The translations under genes were made by a program, and so were the position numbers. Below are positions 45,805 to 54,475 of a stretch of 64,000 bases of DNA, one piece after another (the stretch's first letter is position 1; each line of letters begins with the position of its first letter). The notes under the pieces are model-generated. The model saw only the letters and a list, made by a program, of their open reading frames with translations, made no database searches and was not told the origin of the DNA. Source of the DNA: an uncultured Alphaproteobacteria bacterium (GTDB taxonomy: Bacteria > Pseudomonadota > Alphaproteobacteria > Rs-D84); assembly GCA_944389385.1 (NCBI GenBank), contig CALXMC010000002.1, positions 62,001 to 126,000 on the forward strand, written 5' to 3'.

Positions 45805-46662
45805 ATGGCTTTGCCAACATTTACTATGCAGCAGTTGATGGAAGCTGGCGTCCATTTTGGTCACCATACCCGTCGCTGGAATCCGTTAATGACACCGTAT
45901 GTTTATGGCGTTAAAGATAAAATTCATATTATTAACCTGAATAAAACCGCACCGTTGTTGCATCGTGCGCTGGTCGCATTAGAGGCCATTGCCGCGGCGG
46001 GTGGAAAAATATTGTTCGTTGCCACCAAGCATCAGGCCAAAGATATTGTCAAAGATGCAGCCGAACGTTGCGGACAATTCTATGTCAATAATCGTTGGTT
46101 GGGCGGTATGCTGACAAACTGGACAACGGTTTCGCAGTCTATTCGTCGTCTGAAAAAGATGGAATCTGATATTGAAAATGCCGATAAATTGGGATTAACC
46201 AAGAAAGAAGTTGGTATCATGACCAAAGAAGTTGCCAAATTACGTGACATCTTTGGTGGTATTTTGGAAATGCACGGCGTGCCCCAGGCGATGATTGTTA
46301 TCGATGTGCCACGTGAAGTTAATGCAGTGCGCGAAGCAAAAATATTGGATATTCCAACAATTGCAATTTGTGATACAAATGCAAATCCAGAATTGGTGGA
46401 TTATCCTGTGCCGGGCAATGACGATGCTGCACGTGCGACCCAGTTGTACTGCGATTTGTTCGTTGACGCAATTTTGTCGGGTATCGAAAAACGTTTGGGC
46501 GGACCGGCCGGTAAAAAGGTTGAGTCTGATATGAGTGATATCGCCGATGAATTCGAAGCAGATGTCAAAGACAAAGAAGCCCAACAAAAATCCAAAATGT
46601 CCGAAGCGCGCGCAGAACGCCGCAGCAAATTGATGGACAAGGCTGAAAAGGCTGACAAATAA
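45805..46662 (+). CDS. rpsB: Ribosomal protein uS2
   Basis: A 285-residue uS2 starting MALPTFTMQQLMEAGVHFGH and containing RRWNPLMTPYVYGVKD, VNNRWLGGMLTNWTT and IPTIAICDTNANPELVDYPVPGNDD. E. coli uS2 has 241 residues. The extra ~40 at the C terminus are charged helix, as in several alphaproteobacteria. The ribosome site is AAAGGAT. It is followed by tsf after 72 nt containing a stable hairpin. Confidence 0.98.
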   Translation: MALPTFTMQQLMEAGVHFGHHTRRWNPLMTPYVYGVKDKIHIINLNKTAPLLHRALVALEAIAAAGGKILFVATKHQAKDIVKDAAERCGQFYVNNRWLGGMLTNWTTVSQSIRRLKKMESDIENADKLGLTKKEVGIMTKEVAKLRDIFGGILEMHGVPQAMIVIDVPREVNAVREAKILDIPTIAICDTNANPELVDYPVPGNDDAARATQLYCDLFVDAILSGIEKRLGGPAGKKVESDMSDIADEFEADVKDKEAQQKSKMSEARAERRSKLMDKAEKADK

Positions 46663-46678
46663 TTTGGGGTTGTTAATC

Positions 46679-46702
46679 GGTGTTTGGGGCAACCCAGACA
46701 CC
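46679..46702 (+). promoter_or_regulatory. GCAA-tetraloop hairpin between rpsB and tsf
   Basis: GGTGTTTGGG-GCAA-CCCAGACACC forms a 10-bp stem with one G-U and a GNRA loop. There is no T-run, so it is not a full terminator; attenuation or mRNA processing between the two genes is possible. Confidence 0.6.
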
Positions 46703-46734
46703 ACATTTGAACAATATTTATAATGGGGGAAATT

Positions 46735-47604
46735 ATGGCAGAAGTAACCGCAAAGTTAATCCAAGAACTGCGTGAAAAAACATCCGCAGGTATGATGGAC
46801 TGTAAAAAAGCGTTGGTTGAAAATAACGGTGATATCGAGGCCGCTGCCGATTGGTTGCGTCAAAAGGGTATCGTAAAGGCTGCGTCCAAAGCAGGTCGTG
46901 TGGCGGCATCTGGTTTGGTGACCGTTGTCAAATGCGACAATATGGGGTGTGTAGTCGAGGTTAATGCCGAAACTGATTTTGTTGCGAAAAACGATAAATT
47001 CCAAAAATTGGTGTCTGATATTGCCGCCAAAGCCGCTGAATTGCAGGGCGATTTTGATGCGACAATGGATGCCGTCAAAGATGATATTGCCGCGACAATT
47101 TCTACTATTGGTGAAAATATGAATTTGCGCCGTATTTCCAAAGTTACCGGCGATCATATTTATACGTATATCCACAATGCTTTGGTGCCAGGCATGGGTC
47201 AGATCGGTGTTGTGGTTGCGATAAACGGTGATTCGGACAAAATCGATGAAATCGGTAACAAGGTCGCAATGCATATTGCCGCGAACAAGCCTGAATTTAT
47301 GACAATCGATGATGTGGATCCGGTTGCCGTGGAACGTGAAAAGAAAGTGTTTATTGAATCGGGTGCAACCGATGGAAAACCAGAACAAGTTGTTGAAAAA
47401 ATGGTTCAGGGGCGTATCCACAAATATTATGCCGAAACTGTTTTGGAAGAACAGCCGTTCGTTATGGATCCGTCTAAAACTGTTAAGCAGGTTGTCGAAG
47501 AAGCCGGTGGTAAATTGGCTGGATTTGCTTATTTCGTTTTGGGTGAAGGTATCCAGAAACGCGAAGATAACCTGGCCGATGAAGTCGCAAAAATGTTGTC
47601 ATAA
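46735..47604 (+). CDS. tsf: Translation elongation factor Ts
   Basis: EF-Ts exchanges nucleotide on EF-Tu. The 289-residue protein begins MAEVTAKLIQELREKTSAGM with MDCKKALVENNGDIEAA. NAETDFVAKND, the EF-Tu contact motif, lies near residue 80, and the coiled-coil domain follows. The length is normal. The ATG at 46735 has GGGGGAAA; the frame is open to 46723 but that start lacks a site. It ends with a terminator. Confidence 0.97.
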   Translation: MAEVTAKLIQELREKTSAGMMDCKKALVENNGDIEAAADWLRQKGIVKAASKAGRVAASGLVTVVKCDNMGCVVEVNAETDFVAKNDKFQKLVSDIAAKAAELQGDFDATMDAVKDDIAATISTIGENMNLRRISKVTGDHIYTYIHNALVPGMGQIGVVVAINGDSDKIDEIGNKVAMHIAANKPEFMTIDDVDPVAVEREKKVFIESGATDGKPEQVVEKMVQGRIHKYYAETVLEEQPFVMDPSKTVKQVVEEAGGKLAGFAYFVLGEGIQKREDNLADEVAKMLS

Positions 47605-47624
47605 TTGGCAAGCATTTGGTTATA

Positions 47625-47652
47625 AAAAATCCGGCCGTTGGTCGGATTTTTT
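47625..47652 (+). terminator. Intrinsic terminator after tsf
   Basis: AAAAATCCG-gccgttggt-CGGATTTTTT lies about 20 nt after the tsf stop codon. Confidence 0.85.
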
Positions 47653-47722
47653 GTAATTGGTTGATTTATTTTTCTGGAAAAATTGCGGTTTTGATGGTAT
47701 TTTTGTTTTGTCGAGGAATGTT

Positions 47723-48109
47723 ATGAAAAAATATAAAATTTATAATATAAAGCAAAATGCTGATGGCGCGCGCGTGTGGATGCGTGCGTCGGATAAATCT
47801 GAGACCAGTTTATTCGCGCCGGACTATTTTGCAGATGGTATGAAAATCGGGGACAAAGTGCGCGCGTTTGGTAAAATTCCAAATATGTATGTCGCGTGGT
47901 CTTATCGTAATCGTGTAATGTTAAGTGTGAAACCGCTTAGTGATTATGCTGTGAAAAATTTTGTTGCAAATTATATGGATGGTCGGGATAAAATGTATTT
48001 CCAATACATTTTGGTGCGTGCGTTGTCTGCGCGCGGAATTACGCCGTCATTCAGGGTTTCTGAAAATTTACGGTTGTTTTTACATGACCGAACATCCAGA
48101 ATACGTTAA
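47723..48109 (+). CDS. Small conserved-looking protein of unknown function
   Basis: A 128-residue basic protein that I do not recognise. It begins MKKYKIYNIKQNADGARVWM and alternates short strands (FADGMKIGDKVRAFG, MYVAWSYRNRVMLSV) in a way that suggests a small beta-barrel. No signal peptide or membrane segment is present. The start has CGAGGAATGTT before it. It ends 11 nt before tyrS, so the two are likely co-transcribed, which hints at a translation-related job (inference). Confidence 0.72.
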   Translation: MKKYKIYNIKQNADGARVWMRASDKSETSLFAPDYFADGMKIGDKVRAFGKIPNMYVAWSYRNRVMLSVKPLSDYAVKNFVANYMDGRDKMYFQYILVRALSARGITPSFRVSENLRLFLHDRTSRIR

Positions 48110-48120
48110 GGAATAATAAA

Positions 48121-49338
48121 ATGAAAAGTGAATTATTACAAGAACTTGATGCACGTGGTTTTATTAACCAATCGTCTAACTTGGATGGTTTGGATGACGC
48201 GTTAAATGCGGGCCGGGTTGTCGGATATTGGGGAACAGATCCAACCGGGGATTCGTTACATGTTGGGCATCTGGCGTCGTTAATGCTGATACGGTGGTTC
48301 CAAAAATATGGGCACAAGCCGATTTTATTGGTTGGGGGTGCAACTGGACGCATTGGTGATCCGTCGGGGCGTGACAAGGGGCGTCCGATGATGACTGACG
48401 AACAAATTGAACATAATTGTGCGGGTTTGCGTAAATCTATTTCCAAATTCATTCAATTTGGCGATGGTGAAACAGATGCCATTATGGTTGATAATTATGA
48501 TTGGATGAAAAATTACGGGCACATGGATTTTTTACGCGAATTTGGTGCTGATTTTACCGTGCCGCGTATGTTGTCTATGGAAAGTGTGCGCAGACGTTTG
48601 GAAAACGGTATGACGTTTTTGGAATTTAATTATATGACTTTCCAGGCAGTGGATTTTTTAACTTTGTATAAAAAGTATGGATGTTCATTGCAATTTTGCG
48701 GCGCAGACCAATGGGGGAACAGTGTGATGGGCGTCGAATTGGTGCGTAAAAAATTGGGACGCGAGGTATTTGTGTTATCTACATCGCTGATAACAGATTC
48801 CAAGGGCGAAAAAATCGGAAAATCTGCGGGTAATGCCGTTTGGGTAAACGAAGATAAAACATCGCCATACGAATATTACCAATATTTCCGTAATACGCCC
48901 GATGATTTGGTGGAAAAATTTTTGAAAATCTTTACAGAAATTCCGTTGGACGAAATTGCGCGTCTGGCAAAGTTACAGGGGGCAGAATTAAATTCTGCCA
49001 AGCGTCGGTTGGCATTTGCGGCGACTGAACTTGCGCATGGGCGTGATGCGGCCGTGGCGGCGGAAAGTGCGGCGGACGCATTGTTCGCAGGTGGGGCAAA
49101 TTCTGAAAATGTTCCGTCGGTTGAAATAGATATGTGTGCGCCAATGGGGATTTTGGATTTCTTGGTTGCGATAAAAATGTTCGATTCTAAATCCGAAGCG
49201 CGCCGCATGGTGCAGCAGGGCGGAATTCAAATCGATGGCAAACGTGTTACTGATTGGCAATCTGAAATAACCCCACGTGACGAAATTATGGTTCAACGTG
49301 GTAAGAAGATTTTCTTGCGTGTTATTAAACGGAACTGA
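48121..49338 (+). CDS. tyrS: Tyrosyl-tRNA synthetase
   Basis: Class I synthetase that charges tRNA-Tyr. The 405-residue protein has YWGTDPTGDSLHVGHL, where HVGH is the HIGH motif. It also has GGATGRIGDPSGR, FCGADQWGNSVMG for tyrosine and tRNA binding, and KIGKSAGNAVW as the KMSKS loop. The C-terminal S4-like domain holds GGIQIDGKRVTDW. The length is normal. The stop TGA overlaps the ATG of the next gene by one base, so the two are translationally coupled. Confidence 0.97.
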   Translation: MKSELLQELDARGFINQSSNLDGLDDALNAGRVVGYWGTDPTGDSLHVGHLASLMLIRWFQKYGHKPILLVGGATGRIGDPSGRDKGRPMMTDEQIEHNCAGLRKSISKFIQFGDGETDAIMVDNYDWMKNYGHMDFLREFGADFTVPRMLSMESVRRRLENGMTFLEFNYMTFQAVDFLTLYKKYGCSLQFCGADQWGNSVMGVELVRKKLGREVFVLSTSLITDSKGEKIGKSAGNAVWVNEDKTSPYEYYQYFRNTPDDLVEKFLKIFTEIPLDEIARLAKLQGAELNSAKRRLAFAATELAHGRDAAVAAESAADALFAGGANSENVPSVEIDMCAPMGILDFLVAIKMFDSKSEARRMVQQGGIQIDGKRVTDWQSEITPRDEIMVQRGKKIFLRVIKRN

Positions 49339-50417
49339 TGAAAAAAATATTTGCTGTTTTGTTGGTTGGATTTATGGCTGTGACGCAACCTGTTGTCGCA
49401 GCCAGTGAATTAGATAATATCCAGGCGCAAATCAAAAAAACAGAACAACAAAATAAAAAAATTTCCCAACAAGTTAAATCGTCGCAACGTGAAATAGATT
49501 CAACCAAAAAGAAGTTGGTGCGCGCCGCTGATAAGGTCAGCGAGTTGGAAGAACAACGCAGTGCGGTCGCCAAAAAAATTCAAGAGTTAGATGCAAAACG
49601 TGATGAATTAGAGACGGAATTGCAACAAAACCAGGAACGTATTGCCGATGCCGCGGCAACGATTTTATTTGTTGCGTCACACCCAAATTTTGATTCTGAA
49701 AATATGCGGGATTATGTTTTGACCTCTGCGATATTATCTGGGGCGGCGGATAATTTTGATTCAGAAATTGCGCGTGCGACCGAACAGATTCGTGAATTGG
49801 CGGAAATTCGCAATGCACGTGCGGTTGAAAAAGAAAAACTGGATCGAACCGCCAAACGTTACGCGGATGAAAAAGACGAACTGGATAAATTGTTGCGTAC
49901 ACGTTCGGCGCAAAATCAAAAGTTACGAAATCAGCAATCTGATTTGCAAAAAAAATTGCGCGATTTGTCGGCGCGCGCAAAGACTATATCTGAACTGATG
50001 GCCGGCGTGGGGAGTACGGAAATGTCGGGGGATTCTCGTTTTTCGATTCGCAAATTGAACAAACCTGTGCGGGGGCGCGTTGTTGTGCATTTTGGTGAAA
50101 AATCTGCATTGGGATTGCAGTCTGATGGATGGCGTATTCGTGTGCGTGGGGATGCGTTGGTTATGGCGCCTGCGGATGGTACCGTTAAATTTGCCGATAA
50201 ATTCAAAGGATTCGGCCAGGTGGTTATCATGTCGCATAAAAACGGATACAATACCATCATGACAAATCTGGGCGAAATCAGTGTTATGGTTGGACAAGAT
50301 GTTTTGGCGGGCGAACCAATTGGGCGGATGGATTCTGACAAAGGCGAAATGTATATGGAGGTTCGCCGCGGCGATAAAGTTGTTGATCCTGCGCGTTTGT
50401 TCCGCGAAGAAGACTGA
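49338..50417 (+). CDS. EnvC-like murein hydrolase activator (degenerate LytM)
   Basis: A 359-residue exported coiled-coil protein with a C-terminal peptidase M23 (LytM) domain. The signal peptide is MKKIFAVLLVGFMAVTQPVVA, and residues 25-220 form long coiled coils. The LytM domain spans about 235-355. The zinc ligands are missing: the HxxxD region is absent and the HxH end reads MYMEVRRGD. E. coli EnvC is similarly inactive and instead activates amidases AmiA/B. Family context links EnvC with CtpA, which lies 1.8 kb downstream. Confidence 0.88.
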   Translation: MKKIFAVLLVGFMAVTQPVVAASELDNIQAQIKKTEQQNKKISQQVKSSQREIDSTKKKLVRAADKVSELEEQRSAVAKKIQELDAKRDELETELQQNQERIADAAATILFVASHPNFDSENMRDYVLTSAILSGAADNFDSEIARATEQIRELAEIRNARAVEKEKLDRTAKRYADEKDELDKLLRTRSAQNQKLRNQQSDLQKKLRDLSARAKTISELMAGVGSTEMSGDSRFSIRKLNKPVRGRVVVHFGEKSALGLQSDGWRIRVRGDALVMAPADGTVKFADKFKGFGQVVIMSHKNGYNTIMTNLGEISVMVGQDVLAGEPIGRMDSDKGEMYMEVRRGDKVVDPARLFREED

Positions 50418-50429
50418 TAAAGCGGTTTG

Positions 50430-51356
50430 TTATCGGGCGATTTGTTTTTCCAAATCGATAAAGTTTTGCATTTGTTGGCGCATGAATGCGATTTTTTCTG
50501 TGTTATTATCCGCGCTTTTTTTGCCGGATGGATTCATGCGTAAGTCATCGGACGCTTTGATAAATCGACGCAACCATACAACCATGATGCGGTATTTCAT
50601 AATCTCACGCAAGGTATCGTTTTTTATGCTGGGCATGGGATATAAACTTTTGTCGTGTAATTTACAATATACCTCGTACACGCGCTTGTAAATATCCAGT
50701 TCAATTTGCAATGGTGCGAAAATATCGCGGTATATATATTTATATCCGGCTTCGGCAAAATCGATAAATGAAATTTTACTGGTGTTTGGGTCGTATAATA
50801 CGTTGCCAGGGTTGATGTCTGCATGCGACCAAGCGGAACGTGTTTCGTATTCAAATGTGCCGATTTTATCCCGAATTCGTGCCATTTGTTTTACTTCGCC
50901 CGCATTGAACCAGAACGACATTTTATTGTCGATAAAATTAGTCAGTCGATTGAATTTTAATTCATGTTTTATGTGATATTTTTGCATTGGGCCAACGGGT
51001 TTTAATTCGTTCATATCAACCAGAAAACTGGCGACACTGTTTATGATTTCAAATTGTTGGCGTTTGGTCAGGCCGTTATATACCGCAGATGTTAATGGAA
51101 CGCCAGGAGCGCGTTCTTCCAGAATCTGATATTCTTCGTCGTTGATGAATTTCATGGATGGAATGTTGTACAACGGATTTTTTACTTCACGAATTTCATC
51201 GATAATGGATTTTGTATGGTGCTGTTTTGCAAGCCATTTATTTTTTGTTTCTTCATCAAAAGTCGGCAGGGGGCGTTTCAGTACGAATTCGTCCCCGTAA
51301 TAAACTGCATACGTTTCGCGGCCGTGGTTTTTAAGATTTTTGATGATTGACGTCAT
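50430..51356 (-). CDS. Aminoglycoside-phosphotransferase-fold kinase
   Basis: A 308-residue protein with the kinase-like catalytic pattern of the APH family: SHADINPGNVLYD with H178, D180 and N185, then SFIDFAEAG with D199. VLKRP with Lys27 fits the ATP-binding Lys. No substrate signature is visible; fructosamine-, choline- and antibiotic kinases share this fold. It follows the Fic-like gene by six nt on the same strand, so the two act together in all likelihood. Neither encodes a secretion signal. Confidence 0.78.
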   Translation of the reverse strand: MTSIIKNLKNHGRETYAVYYGDEFVLKRPLPTFDEETKNKWLAKQHHTKSIIDEIREVKNPLYNIPSMKFINDEEYQILEERAPGVPLTSAVYNGLTKRQQFEIINSVASFLVDMNELKPVGPMQKYHIKHELKFNRLTNFIDNKMSFWFNAGEVKQMARIRDKIGTFEYETRSAWSHADINPGNVLYDPNTSKISFIDFAEAGYKYIYRDIFAPLQIELDIYKRVYEVYCKLHDKSLYPMPSIKNDTLREIMKYRIMVVWLRRFIKASDDLRMNPSGKKSADNNTEKIAFMRQQMQNFIDLEKQIAR

Positions 51357-51362
51357 ATATTC

Positions 51363-52082
51363 TTATATCCCCCTGGATTTTTTTATCAATTGTATAATAT
51401 CTTTTTGTGTGCGCAGCATACATTTGTACATATAATATGAATATGCTTTATAATCTTCGTTTGCGCGATGGTACAGCGCGACCATATAATCACGATTGTC
51501 TGATTTTTTGTTAAAAAATATCGGTGTATAGTCGTTTTGCATTAAAAACCAATTCATGGTCAGGCGTGCAACACGTTTGTTAAAATCATTGAATGGTTGG
51601 GCATAAACAATGTCAAAATGAGTATTAAATGCACGTATCAAAACAGGCATGTTTGAATTGTTGATGTTATATTCAATGTCGCCCAGACGTTGCAACATTA
51701 TATGATATGTTGGTGCATCACATTGTAATTGTTCAATGAATGCGTCTGAAAATCTGTATTCGCCACCTTTGATGTCTGTGTTTTTTGATAAAATGCGGTG
51801 CAGTTGGCGAATTTGATAATTATCGATTGCCGTTTTTTTGTTACGTGCGATGTATTTCCATGCACGCCCCAGATTACCAATGTGTATATAATTCAGATGG
51901 TATTCTTTTTCTTCGGGTGGCATATAGTTCGGATATTGAAACAATGTTTCGGTTTCATGAATCAATTCACTGTGCATCCAACCCATATTGTTCAGCCGGG
52001 TGCATGACTTTGCGCCCGAAGACAATTCGGTGATGATTTCTTTGTTTGATTCTATTTGGTCTTTTATATCACTTTTGCGCAT
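51363..52082 (-). CDS. Fic/Doc-fold protein with degenerate active-site motif
   Basis: A 239-residue Fic-domain protein. The central motif aligns as A-QPFNDFNKRVAR (161-173) against HPFxDGNGRxxR. The catalytic His is Gln162, and the two Gly are Phe167 and Lys169. Asp166, Asn168, Arg170 and Arg173 persist, and the flap-like GGEYR lies at 106-110. Loss of the His suggests it does not AMPylate, or uses another chemistry (as in Fic-fold AvrB), or binds nucleotide as a regulator. Start at 52082 has GGGGT; an ATG at 52115 would add 11 residues. It is co-transcribed with the APH-fold kinase gene. Confidence 0.75.
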   Translation of the reverse strand: MRKSDIKDQIESNKEIITELSSGAKSCTRLNNMGWMHSELIHETETLFQYPNYMPPEEKEYHLNYIHIGNLGRAWKYIARNKKTAIDNYQIRQLHRILSKNTDIKGGEYRFSDAFIEQLQCDAPTYHIMLQRLGDIEYNINNSNMPVLIRAFNTHFDIVYAQPFNDFNKRVARLTMNWFLMQNDYTPIFFNKKSDNRDYMVALYHRANEDYKAYSYYMYKCMLRTQKDIIQLIKKSRGI

Positions 52083-52242
52083 TGTATACCCCGCGTTGTT
52101 ATAAATATAACCCAAAATAAAAATTTGTCAAGTTTTTATGCCACCCAGATATGTAAAATATTCAAAAACGTACTTGCGGGGCAGGGGATTTTGTTCTATG
52201 GTTATGCAATAACGTGCTTGTTTTGTTACGAAAGGGATTATT

Positions 52243-53658
52243 ATGCTGAAAAAGTTATTGGTTTTGTTGGCTTTGTTGACGCCGGTTGTTGCGTATGGTG
52301 CGGACAAGGCCAAAGATGACGAGCCTGTGGAACATTTGACCGATGAACAAATTTACGAGCAATTAAAAAAATTGGCGTTGGTGTTCGAAGTCGCACGTGA
52401 TAATTTTGTCGAAGAAGCGGACGAGAAAAAAATGTTGGAAGCCGCAATGAATGGGATGTTGCAGGCGTTGGATCCGCACTCGTCGTATTTGTCGGCCGAT
52501 GATTTCAAAGAATTTAATGATAAATCGTTGGGCGAATTTGGCGGTTTGGGTATTCAAATCACAAGTGATCGCGGTGCTGTGCGCGTGATTTCGCCGATTG
52601 ACGATACGCCCGCTGAGCGCGCGGGGATAAAGGCCGGTGATTATATCACCCACATAGATGATGAACCTGTGTTTGATTTAACGTTGAATCAGGCAACTAA
52701 AAAAATGAAGGGGCGGCCCGGGACCAAGGTTAAGTTAACCGTTATATCCGAAGGGGAAGAACCACGAACGCTGACTTTGAAGCGGGCGATTATCAAAGTG
52801 GAATCGGTTAAGTTTGAAGAAAAAAAGATGGCTGGGTTCGAAGATGACGAAGATGCCGATAAAATTGGGTATATTCGTATATCTGATTTTGGTGCAACAA
52901 CCGCCAAAGAATTAAACAAGGCATTGGAAAAATTAGAAGACAAAGATGTTATCGGATATGTTTTGGATGTGCGCAATAACCCAGGTGGGTATTTAACTGC
53001 TGCTATCGATGTGGCCGATGCGTTTTTGGATTCGGGCGAAATTGTGTCAACGCGTGGCAAACGTCCAAATGATATTGAACGCAGTTTTGCCGCGCCCGGC
53101 GATTTGGCGAATGGCAAGCCTGTTGTGGTGCTGATAAATCATGGGTCGGCATCGGCGTCTGAAATTGTCGCGGGGGCGTTACAGGATAATGGGCGCGCGT
53201 TGGTTATGGGGTCTCAATCTTTTGGCAAGGGCAGTGTGCAACAGCAAAAACCACTGGGGGATGGAACGGCGATACATATCACAATCGCGCGTTATTACAC
53301 CCCATCTGGGCGATCTATCCAGAACGAGGGCATTACCCCAGATATAGAGGTACTGCAAAGTAAAATCGAGGTTTTGGAACGGCGTGAAAGTCTGTATTCC
53401 GAAGCGTCTTTCAAAAACTCATTGAAAAATGAAGAAGCCGAGAAAAAGGATAAAGATAAATCTGATGGTGATGACGATAAAGAATTGACCGATGAAGAAA
53501 AAGATGCGCTGGATTACCAATTGCAACGCGCGATGGATATGGTGCGTGCAATGGTCAAATTACAGGCGCATGCCGATTTAATCCCTGCAACACCGGAAAG
53601 CATTGCCGCATCAGAATCGGATGAGGGTGATGCGTCATCAGAAGATGAAGCGGAATAA
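52243..53658 (+). CDS. ctpA: Carboxyl-terminal processing protease CtpA
   Basis: Periplasmic S41 serine peptidase. The 471-residue protein has signal peptide MLKKLLVLLALLTPVVAYGA, then the N-terminal DPHSSYLSADDFKEF segment, a PDZ domain (about 90-170) with GLGIQIT and the catalytic domain with NHGSASASEIVAGAL (nucleophile Ser) and FGKGSVQ (Lys). The C-terminal ~60 residues are highly acidic. In E. coli Prc degrades cell-wall hydrolases, so a role with the EnvC-like protein nearby is reasonable inference. Ribosome site AAAGGGA; the gene ends at a strong terminator. Confidence 0.94.
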   Translation: MLKKLLVLLALLTPVVAYGADKAKDDEPVEHLTDEQIYEQLKKLALVFEVARDNFVEEADEKKMLEAAMNGMLQALDPHSSYLSADDFKEFNDKSLGEFGGLGIQITSDRGAVRVISPIDDTPAERAGIKAGDYITHIDDEPVFDLTLNQATKKMKGRPGTKVKLTVISEGEEPRTLTLKRAIIKVESVKFEEKKMAGFEDDEDADKIGYIRISDFGATTAKELNKALEKLEDKDVIGYVLDVRNNPGGYLTAAIDVADAFLDSGEIVSTRGKRPNDIERSFAAPGDLANGKPVVVLINHGSASASEIVAGALQDNGRALVMGSQSFGKGSVQQQKPLGDGTAIHITIARYYTPSGRSIQNEGITPDIEVLQSKIEVLERRESLYSEASFKNSLKNEEAEKKDKDKSDGDDDKELTDEEKDALDYQLQRAMDMVRAMVKLQAHADLIPATPESIAASESDEGDASSEDEAE

Positions 53659-53682
53659 AAAACGCCCCGATGGGGCGTTTTA
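53657..53682 (+). terminator. Intrinsic terminator after ctpA
   Basis: AAAAAACGCCCC-gat-GGGGCGTTTTAG overlaps the ctpA stop codon. Confidence 0.88.
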
Positions 53683-53867
53683 GTTACTCGTGTTTTCCAC
53701 TTCGCCAAGGCTTCGGGTGATAAACCACCCCCCCGTCGTGCTTTGCACGACACCCCCCGCCCGGATTCCACCCACGCGACACGTCGCGCGGGGCCCGGGG
53801 GCGGTGGGCATTGGCGCGTTCTCGTCACGGGGGGATGTTGCCCACAATATGGGCGGTGGGGATTAAA

Positions 53868-54032
53868 CCACCCCGGCACGCTGACGCGTGCCACCCCTCC
53901 GTAGAGGGGAACTTTGTTCCGCGACGGTACTGGGGCAGCGGCCCCATCCGTCGTAAAGGGGACCTTAGGCTGTGGTGGGAACGTGCCAAGTTCCCCTCCG
54001 TTGGAGGGGTGGCGGCTTGCCGCCGGGGTGGT
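53868..54032 (+). repeat. TIR-type hairpin repeat, copy 5
   Basis: The left apical stem here is GGCACGC-tgac-GCGTGCC (53875-53892), and the right one is GGCGGCTTGCCGCC; both differ from copy 1 while remaining perfect stems. Confidence 0.72.
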
Positions 54033-54068
54033 TAGAGAGTACGGAATTATCCACTTAGTCCCTTAATT

Positions 54069-54255
54069 TGTCATTCCCGCGCAGGCGGGAATAGGGTCTA
54101 TTAAATTTGTGCCGCGGTTCACAGATAAATAAAAAGAACACAACGCTGAATTATTCCAAAAATAAAATAACTAATAACAACCCAAGCCTTATTCCCGCCT
54201 TATCCACCCCACAAATACATTCGTATTTGCGGGGACCCCGGGCGCGGGAATGACA
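54069..54255 (-). repeat. dRS3-like composite repeat, copy 3 (inverted)
   Basis: Reverse orientation to copies 1 and 2. It starts with the palindrome ATTCCCGCGCAGGCGGGAAT near 54073. The middle (54110-54170) is divergent relative to the other copies. Confidence 0.72.
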
Positions 54256-54434
54256 AAAATTATTGCTGAAAGGATATAAAATTCCCGCCTTATCCACCCC
54301 ACAAATACATTCGTATTTGCGGGGCCCTGGGCGCGGGAATGACAAAAATTATTGCTGAAAGGATATAAAATTCCCGCCTTATCCACCCCACAAACATATT
54401 CATGTTTGCGGGGGCCCTGGGCGCGGGAATGACA
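54191..54434 (-). repeat. Tandem array of three ~90-bp dRS3-bounded units
   Basis: Units start at 54191, 54281 and 54370 (periods 90 and 89). Each runs ATTCCCGCC to GGGAATGAC with an inner hairpin. The inner stem is CAAATAC/GTATTTG in two units and CAAACAT/ATGTTTG in the third. Confidence 0.88.
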
Positions 54435-54475
54435 AGTGCGCGGAGTAACAAACAACGTGGCGTATGCCCCGTTGT

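Larger units (their letters stand above)
53685..54475. repeat. Interspersed-repeat block 5 (no genes)
   Basis: Contains hairpins GTCGTGC-ttt-GCACGAC near 53735-53752 and CGCGAC-ac-GTCGCG at 53775-53788, a TIR-type element (53868-54032), an inverted dRS3-like composite (54069-54255) and a three-unit tandem array (54191-54434). No gene is credible here. Confidence 0.85.

Noticed and set aside
49338..50417. Active LytM endopeptidase
   Set aside because: The zinc-binding HxxxD and HxH motifs are missing, so an EnvC-type activator is the better reading.
54191..54434. Possible CRISPR array
   Set aside because: Only three units of ~90 bp with near-identical interiors; there are no unique spacers and no cas genes in the window.
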